Shown: one piece after another, positions 7,010 to 14,493 of the stretch
How positions within the stretch are numbered: position 1 is the first letter of the stretch
How the letters are laid out: every line of letters starts with the position of its first letter
Origin: Actibacterium atlanticum
GTDB lineage: Bacteria > Pseudomonadota > Alphaproteobacteria > Rhodobacterales > Rhodobacteraceae
Assembly (NCBI RefSeq): GCF_000671395.1
Contig: NZ_AQQY01000002.1
Location: forward strand, 124,001 to 188,000
Length of the DNA stretch: 64,000 nt
Direction of reading: 5' to 3'
The notes under the pieces: model-generated
Seen by the model: only the letters and a program-made list of their open reading frames with translations
Databases searched by the model: none
Told to the model about the DNA's origin: nothing
Program-made: the position numbers and the translations under genes

Positions 7010-8380
7010 ATGAAGAAACTCGCCATGTACACTCTGGCCGCAACGACCGCGCTGAGCGCGCCGGCGTTTGCAGAGCTGCTGGATGTAGAGAAAGACGAGC
7101 TGAAGTTCGGCTTCATCAAGCTGACCGACATGGCCCCGCTGGCTGTGGCATATGAAAAAGGCTACTTCGAAGACGAAGGCCTCTTCGTTACTCTGGAAGC
7201 TCAGGCGAACTGGAAAGTTCTGCTGGACGGCGTGATTGACGGTCAGTTGGACGGCGCGCATATGCTGGCTGGTCAGCCTCTGGCTGCGACCATCGGTTTT
7301 GGTACCGAAGCCCACATCATCACCCCCTTCTCGATGGACCTGAACGGTAACGGCATCACCGTGTCGAACGAAATCTGGGAACAGATGAAGCCGCACGTTC
7401 CGCTGATGGAAGATGGCCGCCCGCAGCACCCGATTTCGGCTGCTTCGCTGAAGCCGGTTGTTGAGTCCTACAAAGACCAGGGTAAGCCCTTCAACATGGG
7501 CATGGTTTTCCCCGTGTCGACCCACAACTACGAACTGCGTTACTGGCTGGCAGCTGGTGGCCTGGAGCCGGGCTTCTACTCGGAAGAAAACATCACCGGT
7601 CAGATCGGTGCTGACGTTCTGCTGTCCGTAACCCCTCCGCCGCAGATGCCCGCCACCATGGAAGCTGGCACCATCTATGGTTACTGCGTAGGTGAGCCGT
7701 GGAACCAGCAGGCTGTGTTCAAAGGCATCGGCGTTCCGGTCATTACCGACTACGAACTGTGGAAGAACAACCCGGAAAAAGTCTTCGGCCTGTCGGCTGA
7801 GTTCCAGGAAGCCAACCCCAACACCACCATCGCGATCACCAAAGCTCTGATCCGCGCTGCAATGTGGCTGGATGAAAACGACAACGCCAACCGTCCGGAA
7901 GCTGTGGAAATCCTGTCGCGTTCGGAATACGTGGGCGCTGACTACGACGTGATCGCCAACTCGATGACCGGTACTTTCGAGTACGAAAAAGGCGACAAGC
8001 GTGAAGTTCCCGACTTCAACGTGTTCTTCCGCTACAACGCAACCTACCCTTACTACTCGGACGCTGTTTGGTACCTGACCCAGATGCGCCGCTGGGGTCA
8101 GATCGCCGAGTACAAGCCGGATAGCTGGTACGATGAAGTTGCCAAGTCGGTTTACAAGCCTTCGATCTACCTGGCTGCTGCTGAAAGCCTGATCGACGAC
8201 GGCCTGGCCACCAAAGACATGTTTGACTTCGACACCGACGGCTACAAAGCCCCGACCCCTGCCGAAGACATCATCGACGGTATCGCCTACGACGGCAAAA
8301 CCCCCAACGCCTACCTGGAAAGCCTGCCGATTGGCCTGAAAGGCGAACAGAAAGTCGTTGGTAACGAAATCCAGGGCTAA
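7010..8380 (+). CDS. nrtA: nitrate ABC transporter substrate-binding protein NrtA
   Basis: 456-residue periplasmic binding protein of the NrtA/CmpA family. Signal peptide 1-21 ([21 protein letters not shown]). The mature part shows [15 protein letters not shown] and [15 protein letters not shown], the same landmarks as in NasS. It should deliver nitrate, possibly nitrite, to NrtB. GAAGGA sits 5-10 bases before the ATG. Codon choice is noticeably restricted (mostly CTG, GGT, GAA), consistent with high expression of an abundant binding protein. First gene after the NasT attenuator and followed by an intercistronic hairpin. Confidence 0.95.
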   Translation: MKKLAMYTLAATTALSAPAFAELLDVEKDELKFGFIKLTDMAPLAVAYEKGYFEDEGLFVTLEAQANWKVLLDGVIDGQLDGAHMLAGQPLAATIGFGTEAHIITPFSMDLNGNGITVSNEIWEQMKPHVPLMEDGRPQHPISAASLKPVVESYKDQGKPFNMGMVFPVSTHNYELRYWLAAGGLEPGFYSEENITGQIGADVLLSVTPPPQMPATMEAGTIYGYCVGEPWNQQAVFKGIGVPVITDYELWKNNPEKVFGLSAEFQEANPNTTIAITKALIRAAMWLDENDNANRPEAVEILSRSEYVGADYDVIANSMTGTFEYEKGDKREVPDFNVFFRYNATYPYYSDAVWYLTQMRRWGQIAEYKPDSWYDEVAKSVYKPSIYLAAAESLIDDGLATKDMFDFDTDGYKAPTPAEDIIDGIAYDGKTPNAYLESLPIGLKGEQKVVGNEIQG

Positions 8381-8396
8381 CGCCTGACCCTCTATG

Positions 8397-8442
8397 GATC
8401 GTGGGCGGCCTGCTAACACCGCCCACGATCTTCTCTCTTTTT
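8397..8442 (+). terminator. intercistronic hairpin between nrtA and nrtB
   Basis: A perfect 12-bp stem, GATCGTGGGCGG (8397-8408) with CCGCCCACGATC (8419-8430), followed by a T-rich stretch. Such elements after binding-protein genes usually protect the upstream mRNA and reduce read-through, giving more NrtA than membrane components. Confidence 0.75.
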
Positions 8443-8461
8443 AGTCTCAAGGAACCCCGCA

Positions 8462-9547
8462 ATGACTGCTATCGACCCAGAAGCGCTGAGCAAGGCCGAA
8501 GCGAAAGAAGCCCGCCGTGCGAAGCTTTTCACCCGCATCAACAAAGCCGACGCCTGGTTTCAGGTTTTGGGCCTGTCATGGGCCACCCCTGTTCTGAAGG
8601 CAGCCGCTGGTGATAACCCGCGCGCGCAGGTCAAAGAGATCTGGCGTCTGCTGGGTGTACCGCTAATCGCCATTGCCGGTTTCCTTTTTGTCTGGGCTTC
8701 GCTGGCCCCGACGGTACAAACCTCTTTGGGTGCGATCCCCGGCCCGGTTCAGGTTTGGGAGCAGGTCGAAAACCTGCACGCCGACCACGTCCGCGAGCGC
8801 GAAAAAGCCGCCGCATTCTACGAGCGTCAGGATGAACGCAACGCCAAGTTCATCGCCGCTGGTAAGGAAGACAAAGTCAAAGAGCGCGTCTACACCGGCA
8901 AACCTACCTATTATGATCAGATCTGGACCTCGATCCAGACCGTGTTCTTCGGCTTCTTGATCGGGTCGGTGCTTGCCATCCCGCTGGGCATCATGGCGGG
9001 CCTGTCTCCCACAGCGAACGCCGCAATGAACCCGCTGATCCAGATCTTTAAGCCCGTGTCGCCTCTGGCTTGGCTGCCGATCGTGACCATGGTTGTCTCG
9101 GCTGTTTATGTCACCAACGACGGCATGTTCACCAAGTCATTCCTGAACTCGGCCATCACCGTGACCCTGTGTTCGCTGTGGCCCACGCTGATCAACACCT
9201 CGCTGGGTGTGAGCAGCATCGACAAAGACCTGGTGTCGGTGTCGAAGGTTCTGAAAATGAACACTTATACCAAGATCACCAAGCTGGTTCTGCCCTCGGC
9301 TCTGCCGCTGATCTTTACCGGCCTGCGTCTGTCGCTGGGTGTTGGTTGGATGGTGCTGATCGCCGCTGAAATGCTGGCCCAGAACCCCGGCCTTGGCAAA
9401 TTCGTCTGGGATGAATTCCAGAACGGTTCCTCGCAGTCGCTGGCCAAGATCATGGTGGCCGTTTTCACCATCGGCATCATCGGCTTCCTGCTGGACCGCC
9501 TGATGTACGCCATCCAGTCCCTGTTCACCTTCTCGAACAACCGGTGA
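8462..9547 (+). CDS. nrtB: nitrate ABC transporter permease NrtB
   Basis: 361-residue inner-membrane permease of the NrtB/SsuC family. Residues about 60-85 (VPLIAIAGFLFVWASLAP) form the first membrane span. After a charged periplasmic or linker stretch (about 100-150), the BPD-type permease domain contains several spans and the coupling region around LVSVSKVLKMNTYTKITKLV. The charged linker is longer than in short SsuC-type permeases. Start ATG at 8462 has AAGGA upstream. Its stop overlaps the first possible codons of nrtCD. Confidence 0.93.
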   Translation: MTAIDPEALSKAEAKEARRAKLFTRINKADAWFQVLGLSWATPVLKAAAGDNPRAQVKEIWRLLGVPLIAIAGFLFVWASLAPTVQTSLGAIPGPVQVWEQVENLHADHVREREKAAAFYERQDERNAKFIAAGKEDKVKERVYTGKPTYYDQIWTSIQTVFFGFLIGSVLAIPLGIMAGLSPTANAAMNPLIQIFKPVSPLAWLPIVTMVVSAVYVTNDGMFTKSFLNSAITVTLCSLWPTLINTSLGVSSIDKDLVSVSKVLKMNTYTKITKLVLPSALPLIFTGLRLSLGVGWMVLIAAEMLAQNPGLGKFVWDEFQNGSSQSLAKIMVAVFTIGIIGFLLDRLMYAIQSLFTFSNNR

Positions 9548-9552
9548 TCGAC

Positions 9553-11238
9553 ATGGCTGTACTAGAGTTCAAAAACGTCTCTAAAGGCTTCGGTGAAGGC
9601 ACTGCCAAGACCGACGTTCTGAAAGACATCAACCTGTCGGTTCAGGAGGGCGAGTTCCTCGTTCTCCTGGGCTTCTCGGGCACCGGCAAGACCACGCTGA
9701 TCAACCTGATGGCCGGTCTGGAAATGCCGACGAAAGGCGAGGTCACTTATCGTGGCGCGCCGATCACCGGCCCCGGCCCTGAGCGCGGTGTGATCTTCCA
9801 AAGCTACTCGCTGATGCCGTGGCTGACGGTGAACGGCAATGTTCAGCTGGCCGTGGACACCATGTTCCCGAAAATGTCCAAGGCGGAAAAGCAGGCCAAG
9901 GTCGACCACTACGTCAAGATGGTCGGGCTGAGCCACGCAACCACCCGTCGTCCGGCCGAGTTGTCGGGCGGTATGCGCCAACGTGTGAACGTGGCCCGTG
10001 CATTGGCCATGGACCCGGAAATGCTGCTGCTGGACGAGCCGCTTTCGGCACTAGACGCACTGACCCGTGCCAATCTGGCAGATGAGATCGAAAGCATCTG
10101 GGATGCAGACAAAAAGACCTGTGTGTTGATCACCAACGATGTGGACGAAGCCATCCTGCTGGCCGATCGCATCATCGCGCTGAACCCGGATGGGACTTTG
10201 GGCGACGAGTTCAAAGTAAACATCCCGCGCCCGCGTGATCGGGGTGAAATGAACCACCACGAAGGTTTCAAAAAGCTGCGTATCGCCGTGACCAAATACC
10301 TGATGGATGTTGGGATCGAAGCCAAAGTCGAAGGCTCTAAAATCCTGCCCGACGTCACCGCGATCCACAATGTGCCCAAGGCGCAGGCCGATGTGCAGGC
10401 CGAGGGTAGCCAGCGGACCGACAAGTACCTTGAGTTCTCGCAGTTGCATAAGATCTATCCGACGCCCAAAGGTCCGCTGACCGTGGTTGAGGATTTCGAT
10501 ATGAAGCTCAACAAAGGTGAATTCATCTCGCTTATTGGTCACTCGGGCTGCGGTAAATCGACCGTGCTGACCATGGCCGCAGGGCTGAACGATATCTCGA
10601 AAGGGGTTATCAACCTTGATGGTCGCGGTGTTGTGGGGGCTGACCCGGAGCGCGCCGTGGTGTTCCAGTCGCCCAACCTGTTCCCCTGGCTGACCGCCAA
10701 GGAAAACGTCGCCATCGGCGTGGACAAGGTATACCCCAAAGCCAGCCAGGCTGAACGTCAGGACGTGGTGGAGTATTACCTTGAACGCGTCGGTCTGGGC
10801 GACAGCATGGACAAACAAGCCAGCGAATTGTCGAACGGCATGAAGCAACGTGTTGGCATCGCCCGTGCCTTTGCTTTGTCGCCCAAGCTGCTGCTGTTGG
10901 ATGAACCGTTTGGCATGCTCGACAGCCTGACCCGCTGGGAACTGCAAGAAGTATTGATGGAAGTCTGGGACCGCACCAAGGTGACCGCAATCTGCGTGAC
11001 CCACGATGTGGACGAAGCCATTCTTCTGGCTGACCGGGTGGTCATGATGACCAACGGCCCGCAGGCCACAATCGGCAAGATTGTAGATGTTGACCTTCCG
11101 CGCCCGCGCAGCCGGAAGGCCCTGCTAGAGCATCCTGATTACTATGCTTATCGCCAGGAAGTTCTCGATTTCCTTGAAGAGTACGAACATGGCGCGAAAC
11201 CCAAGCCAAAACCGGCAAAAGCCATAGCAGCGGAGTAA
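9553..11238 (+). CDS. nrtC: nitrate ABC transporter ATP-binding protein with two fused ATPase domains
   Basis: About 561 residues containing two ABC ATPase domains in tandem. Domain 1 has Walker A GFSGTGKTT, signature ELSGGMRQR and Walker B LLLLDEPLSALD. Domain 2 (from about residue 295) has GHSGCGKST, a deviant signature ELSNGMKQR and LLLLDEPFGMLD. Both halves drive NrtB. Cyanobacteria encode NrtC and NrtD separately; here both ATPases are in one chain and no binding-protein-like tail is present. The start is taken at ATG 9553; a GTG at 9544 overlapping nrtB is also possible. The degenerate LSNGM in the second half could make the two ATP sites unequal. Confidence 0.92.
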   Translation: MAVLEFKNVSKGFGEGTAKTDVLKDINLSVQEGEFLVLLGFSGTGKTTLINLMAGLEMPTKGEVTYRGAPITGPGPERGVIFQSYSLMPWLTVNGNVQLAVDTMFPKMSKAEKQAKVDHYVKMVGLSHATTRRPAELSGGMRQRVNVARALAMDPEMLLLDEPLSALDALTRANLADEIESIWDADKKTCVLITNDVDEAILLADRIIALNPDGTLGDEFKVNIPRPRDRGEMNHHEGFKKLRIAVTKYLMDVGIEAKVEGSKILPDVTAIHNVPKAQADVQAEGSQRTDKYLEFSQLHKIYPTPKGPLTVVEDFDMKLNKGEFISLIGHSGCGKSTVLTMAAGLNDISKGVINLDGRGVVGADPERAVVFQSPNLFPWLTAKENVAIGVDKVYPKASQAERQDVVEYYLERVGLGDSMDKQASELSNGMKQRVGIARAFALSPKLLLLDEPFGMLDSLTRWELQEVLMEVWDRTKVTAICVTHDVDEAILLADRVVMMTNGPQATIGKIVDVDLPRPRSRKALLEHPDYYAYRQEVLDFLEEYEHGAKPKPKPAKAIAAE

Positions 11239-11243
11239 CGGAC

Positions 11244-11726
11244 ATGAATGAAACCCAGATCGATATGATCCAGGCAAGCTTTGCAAAAGTAGCCCCGATC
11301 GCGGAAACAGCAGCGGATATTTTCTACACCCGTCTTTTCGAGATCGCACCGGAAGTAAAGCCGATGTTCAAAGGCGACCTTTCAGAGCAGGGCAAGAAGC
11401 TGATGACCACCCTTGGTGTGGTTGTGAACGGCCTTAAGGATCTGGACAAGATTGTACCGGTGGCCCAGCAGCTGGCAGTCAAGCACGTCGACTATGGCGT
11501 CAAGGCCGAGCATTACCAGCCGGTTGGTGAAGCACTGATCTTCACCCTGGAAAAAGGTCTGGGTGATGCTTTCACGCCCGAGCTGAAAGAAGCGTGGGTT
11601 GGGGCCTACACCACCCTGTCTGGTGTGATGATTGACGCGGCCTATCCCTCTGCTGCGGAAGAAACTGTGATCGCTGCGGCCGAAACTGCGCCTGCAGCCA
11701 AGAAACCCTGGTGGAAACTATGGTAA
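11244..11726 (+). CDS. single-domain globin (bacterial haemoglobin type)
   Basis: 160-residue globin resembling the haem domain of flavohaemoglobins. FYTRLF carries the expected B10 Tyr, SEQGKKLMTTL the E7 Gln and LAVKHVDYGVKAEHY the proximal His, so oxygen or NO chemistry is plausible. There is no FAD/NAD reductase domain. A short Ala-rich tail ends in KKPWWKLW. It lies inside the nitrate operon, five bases after nrtCD and overlapping nirB. Likely roles are NO detoxification during nitrite reduction or electron delivery; the sequence does not decide. In other bacteria a globin in this position has been linked to nitrate assimilation. Confidence 0.9.
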   Translation: MNETQIDMIQASFAKVAPIAETAADIFYTRLFEIAPEVKPMFKGDLSEQGKKLMTTLGVVVNGLKDLDKIVPVAQQLAVKHVDYGVKAEHYQPVGEALIFTLEKGLGDAFTPELKEAWVGAYTTLSGVMIDAAYPSAAEETVIAAAETAPAAKKPWWKLW

Positions 11727-14161
11727 AAAAACTTGTCGTGATCGGGGCCGGTATGGCCTCGGGGCGCGCCCTTGAAGAACTATTTGCGAAAGACCCTGAG
11801 GGGTGGGACGTAACGCTGTTCAACGCGGAGCCGCGCGGGAACTATAACCGGATCATGCTGTCCCCGGTGCTGTCGGGTGAAAAGACGTTCGATGAGATCG
11901 TCACCCACACTGCCGAGTGGTACGAAGAAAACGGTGTTACCTGCCGGTTCGGCGAAAAGGTCGTTGCCATCGACAAAGAGGCCAAGACCGTCACCGCCGA
12001 AAACGGTGACGTGCTTGCCTATGACAAATTGCTGATGGGCATGGGCTCCAACCCGTTCATCATCCCGCTGCCGGGCCATGATCTGGACGGTGTGATTGCT
12101 TACCGCGATCTGGAAGATACCAACGCGATGATCGCTCTGGGCGACAAGCCCGAAGCCAAAGCCGTTGTCATCGGCGGGGGTCTGCTGGGGCTGGAAGCCG
12201 CAGCCGGTCTGGCGTTGCGAGGTGTCGATGTGACCGTGGTGCACATCATGGGCCACCTGATGGAACGTCAACTGGACGAGGCCGCAGGCTATCTGCTGCG
12301 CAAGGCGTTGACCGATAAGGGCATCAAGGTGATGTGCTCGGCCAACTCTAAAGAGATCGTTGGCGAAGACGGTAAAGTCAAAGCCCTGATGCTGGACGAC
12401 GGCACCGAGCTGCCCTGTGACCTGCTGGTCATGGCCGTTGGGATCCGCCCCAACGTGGCACTTGGTCAGGCGGCTGAACTGGCCGTGGGCAAGGGCATTC
12501 GCGTGGATGACCAGATGGTCACCTCGGATGAAAACATTCTGGCCGTTGGCGAATGTGTGGAACACAACGGTGCGATCTTCGGCCTTGTTGCGCCGCTCTA
12601 TGATCAGGCTAAGGTTGTGGCGTCGACCCTTGCGGGCGAAGAGGCCGCTTTCGTTCAGAAAGAAGTGTCCACCAAGCTGAAGGTCACCGGTTGTGATCTG
12701 TTCAGCGCAGGGGACTTCGCCGATGGTGAAACCCGCGAAGACATCGTCTTCCGCGACCCTGCACGGGGCGTCTACAAGCGCCTTGTGATCGAAGAAAACA
12801 AGGTCATCGGTGCCGTGATGTACGGCGACACCGCTGACAGCAACTGGTTCTTCGGCATGATCAAAGATGGCACCGACATCTCTGACATGCGCGAAACCCT
12901 GATCTTTGGGCCGGCATACCAGGGGGGCGAACCCCTGGACCCTATGGCGGCCGTTGCAGCCTTACCGGATGACGCAGAAATTTGCGGCTGCAACGGCGTA
13001 TGCAAAGGCGATATCGTAGCCGCGATCAAAGACGGCGCGAACGACCTTGGTGCCATCCGCGCCACCACCAAGGCTTCGGCCTCGTGTGGGACCTGTACCG
13101 GTCTGGTAGAGCAGGTTCTGGGCGCAACGCTGGGTGATGACTTTGTCATTCCGACCGAACAGCCCATGTGCGGCTGTACCGATCTGACCCACGAAGACGT
13201 GCGTCGTCTGATCAAGTCGCAGGAACTGAAATCCATGCCCGCCGTCTGGCAGGAACTTGGCTGGAAGACCACGTGTGGCTGCCACGTCTGCCGTCCGGCT
13301 CTGAACTTCTACCTGCTGGCCGATTGGCCGCTGGAATATGCTGACGATCCGCAAAGCCGGTTCATCAACGAACGCAAACACGCCAACATCCAGAAGGATG
13401 GCACCTATTCGGTCGTACCGCGTATGTGGGGCGGGATGACCACCCCGGATGAGCTGCGCGCGATTGCCGATGCTGCCGACAAGTACAACGTGCCCACCGT
13501 GCACGTCACCGGCGGTCAGCGCATCGACCTTCTGGGCGTCAAAGGCGAAGACCTGCCAGCGATTTGGGCTGACCTGAATAAGGCTGGGATGGTCTCGGGT
13601 CATGCCTATGCCAAGGGTTTGCGGACGGTCAAAACCTGTGTCGGTCGTGATCACTGCCGCTTTGGCACGCAAGACAGCACCGGTCTGGGTATCCAGCTTG
13701 AGAAGAAGCTTTGGGGCTCGTGGACACCGCATAAGGTCAAGCTGGCCGTGTCGGGCTGCCCGCGCAACTGTGCCGAAGCCACCTGTAAAGACATCGGCGT
13801 TGTCTGTGTCGACAGTGGCTATCAGCTTGGTGTTGCCGGTGCCGCCGGTATGGACGTGAAAGAGACCGAACGTCTGGCCGATCTGACCACCGAAGACGAG
13901 GTGCTGGAATACGCAACCGCCTTCATGCAGCTCTATCGTGAGAACGCCAAGTACCTGGACCGCCCCTATAAATGGGTCGCCAAGGTCGGGCTGGACTGGG
14001 TCAAAGAGCAGGTCGAAGACGAAGCCACCCGCAAGGCGTTGGTGGAACGGTTCGAGATTTCGCAAAGCGTCTATCGCAAAGACCCGTGGGCCGAACATGC
14101 CGAAACCAAGGCTGAAACCTACGCCCCGATTGCAAACCTTGTGCAGGAGGCCGCAGAATGA
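11720..14161 (+). CDS. nirB: assimilatory nitrite reductase large subunit NirB
   Basis: About 813 residues. The N-terminal half is a pyridine nucleotide-disulphide oxidoreductase module (VVIGAGMASG, later VVIGGGLLGLEAA). BFD-like [2Fe-2S] regions follow: CGCNGVCKGDIVAAIK with SASCGTCTG, then MCGCTDLTHEDVR with TTCGCHVCRP. The C-terminal sulphite/nitrite reductase part has the siroheme/[4Fe-4S] cysteines in TCVGRDHCRFG and SGCPRNCAEATCKD. It reduces nitrite to ammonium with NAD(P)H. Start ATG at 11720 is preferred over GTG 11711 and overlaps the globin stop by 7 bases. Coupled to nirD by ATGA. Confidence 0.96.
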   Translation: MVKKLVVIGAGMASGRALEELFAKDPEGWDVTLFNAEPRGNYNRIMLSPVLSGEKTFDEIVTHTAEWYEENGVTCRFGEKVVAIDKEAKTVTAENGDVLAYDKLLMGMGSNPFIIPLPGHDLDGVIAYRDLEDTNAMIALGDKPEAKAVVIGGGLLGLEAAAGLALRGVDVTVVHIMGHLMERQLDEAAGYLLRKALTDKGIKVMCSANSKEIVGEDGKVKALMLDDGTELPCDLLVMAVGIRPNVALGQAAELAVGKGIRVDDQMVTSDENILAVGECVEHNGAIFGLVAPLYDQAKVVASTLAGEEAAFVQKEVSTKLKVTGCDLFSAGDFADGETREDIVFRDPARGVYKRLVIEENKVIGAVMYGDTADSNWFFGMIKDGTDISDMRETLIFGPAYQGGEPLDPMAAVAALPDDAEICGCNGVCKGDIVAAIKDGANDLGAIRATTKASASCGTCTGLVEQVLGATLGDDFVIPTEQPMCGCTDLTHEDVRRLIKSQELKSMPAVWQELGWKTTCGCHVCRPALNFYLLADWPLEYADDPQSRFINERKHANIQKDGTYSVVPRMWGGMTTPDELRAIADAADKYNVPTVHVTGGQRIDLLGVKGEDLPAIWADLNKAGMVSGHAYAKGLRTVKTCVGRDHCRFGTQDSTGLGIQLEKKLWGSWTPHKVKLAVSGCPRNCAEATCKDIGVVCVDSGYQLGVAGAAGMDVKETERLADLTTEDEVLEYATAFMQLYRENAKYLDRPYKWVAKVGLDWVKEQVEDEATRKALVERFEISQSVYRKDPWAEHAETKAETYAPIANLVQEAAE

Positions 14162-14493
14162 GCGACTGGATCGACATTGGCCCGCTAGAGGCCATCGCCC
14201 CGCGCGGTGCGCGTGTTGTCAAAACCGCCTTTGGCTGTGTGGCCGTGTTCCGCACCGCCAAGGACGAGGTTTACGCGCTGGATAACGCCTGTCCGCACAA
14301 GCAAGGACCGCTGGCCGAAGGCATCGTGCATGGCGCAAAGGTAACCTGCCCGCTGCATAACTGGGTGTTTGATCTGGAAACAGGTCATGCCCAGGGAGCG
14401 GATGAAGGCCAGGTCGCGACCTATCCGGCCCGTGTTGAAGAGGGCCGTGTCCTCCTGGATGTGGAGTTCCTCAACAATCGGACCGCCGCATGA
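14158..14493 (+). CDS. nirD: nitrite reductase small subunit NirD (Rieske type)
   Basis: 111-residue Rieske-like subunit. NACPHKQGPLAEG and TCPLHNWVFDLETG give the CxH and CxxH ligands of a [2Fe-2S] cluster, so the cluster site is complete here, whereas some enterobacterial NirD proteins have lost it. It should pass electrons within the NirB complex. Four-base overlaps at both ends couple it to nirB and nasA. Confidence 0.95.
   Translation: MSDWIDIGPLEAIAPRGARVVKTAFGCVAVFRTAKDEVYALDNACPHKQGPLAEGIVHGAKVTCPLHNWVFDLETGHAQGADEGQVATYPARVEEGRVLLDVEFLNNRTAA

Noticed and set aside
6959-8419. 486-codon open frame antisense to nrtA
   Set aside because: A by-product of the biased codons of nrtA; no ribosome binding site and no family resemblance.
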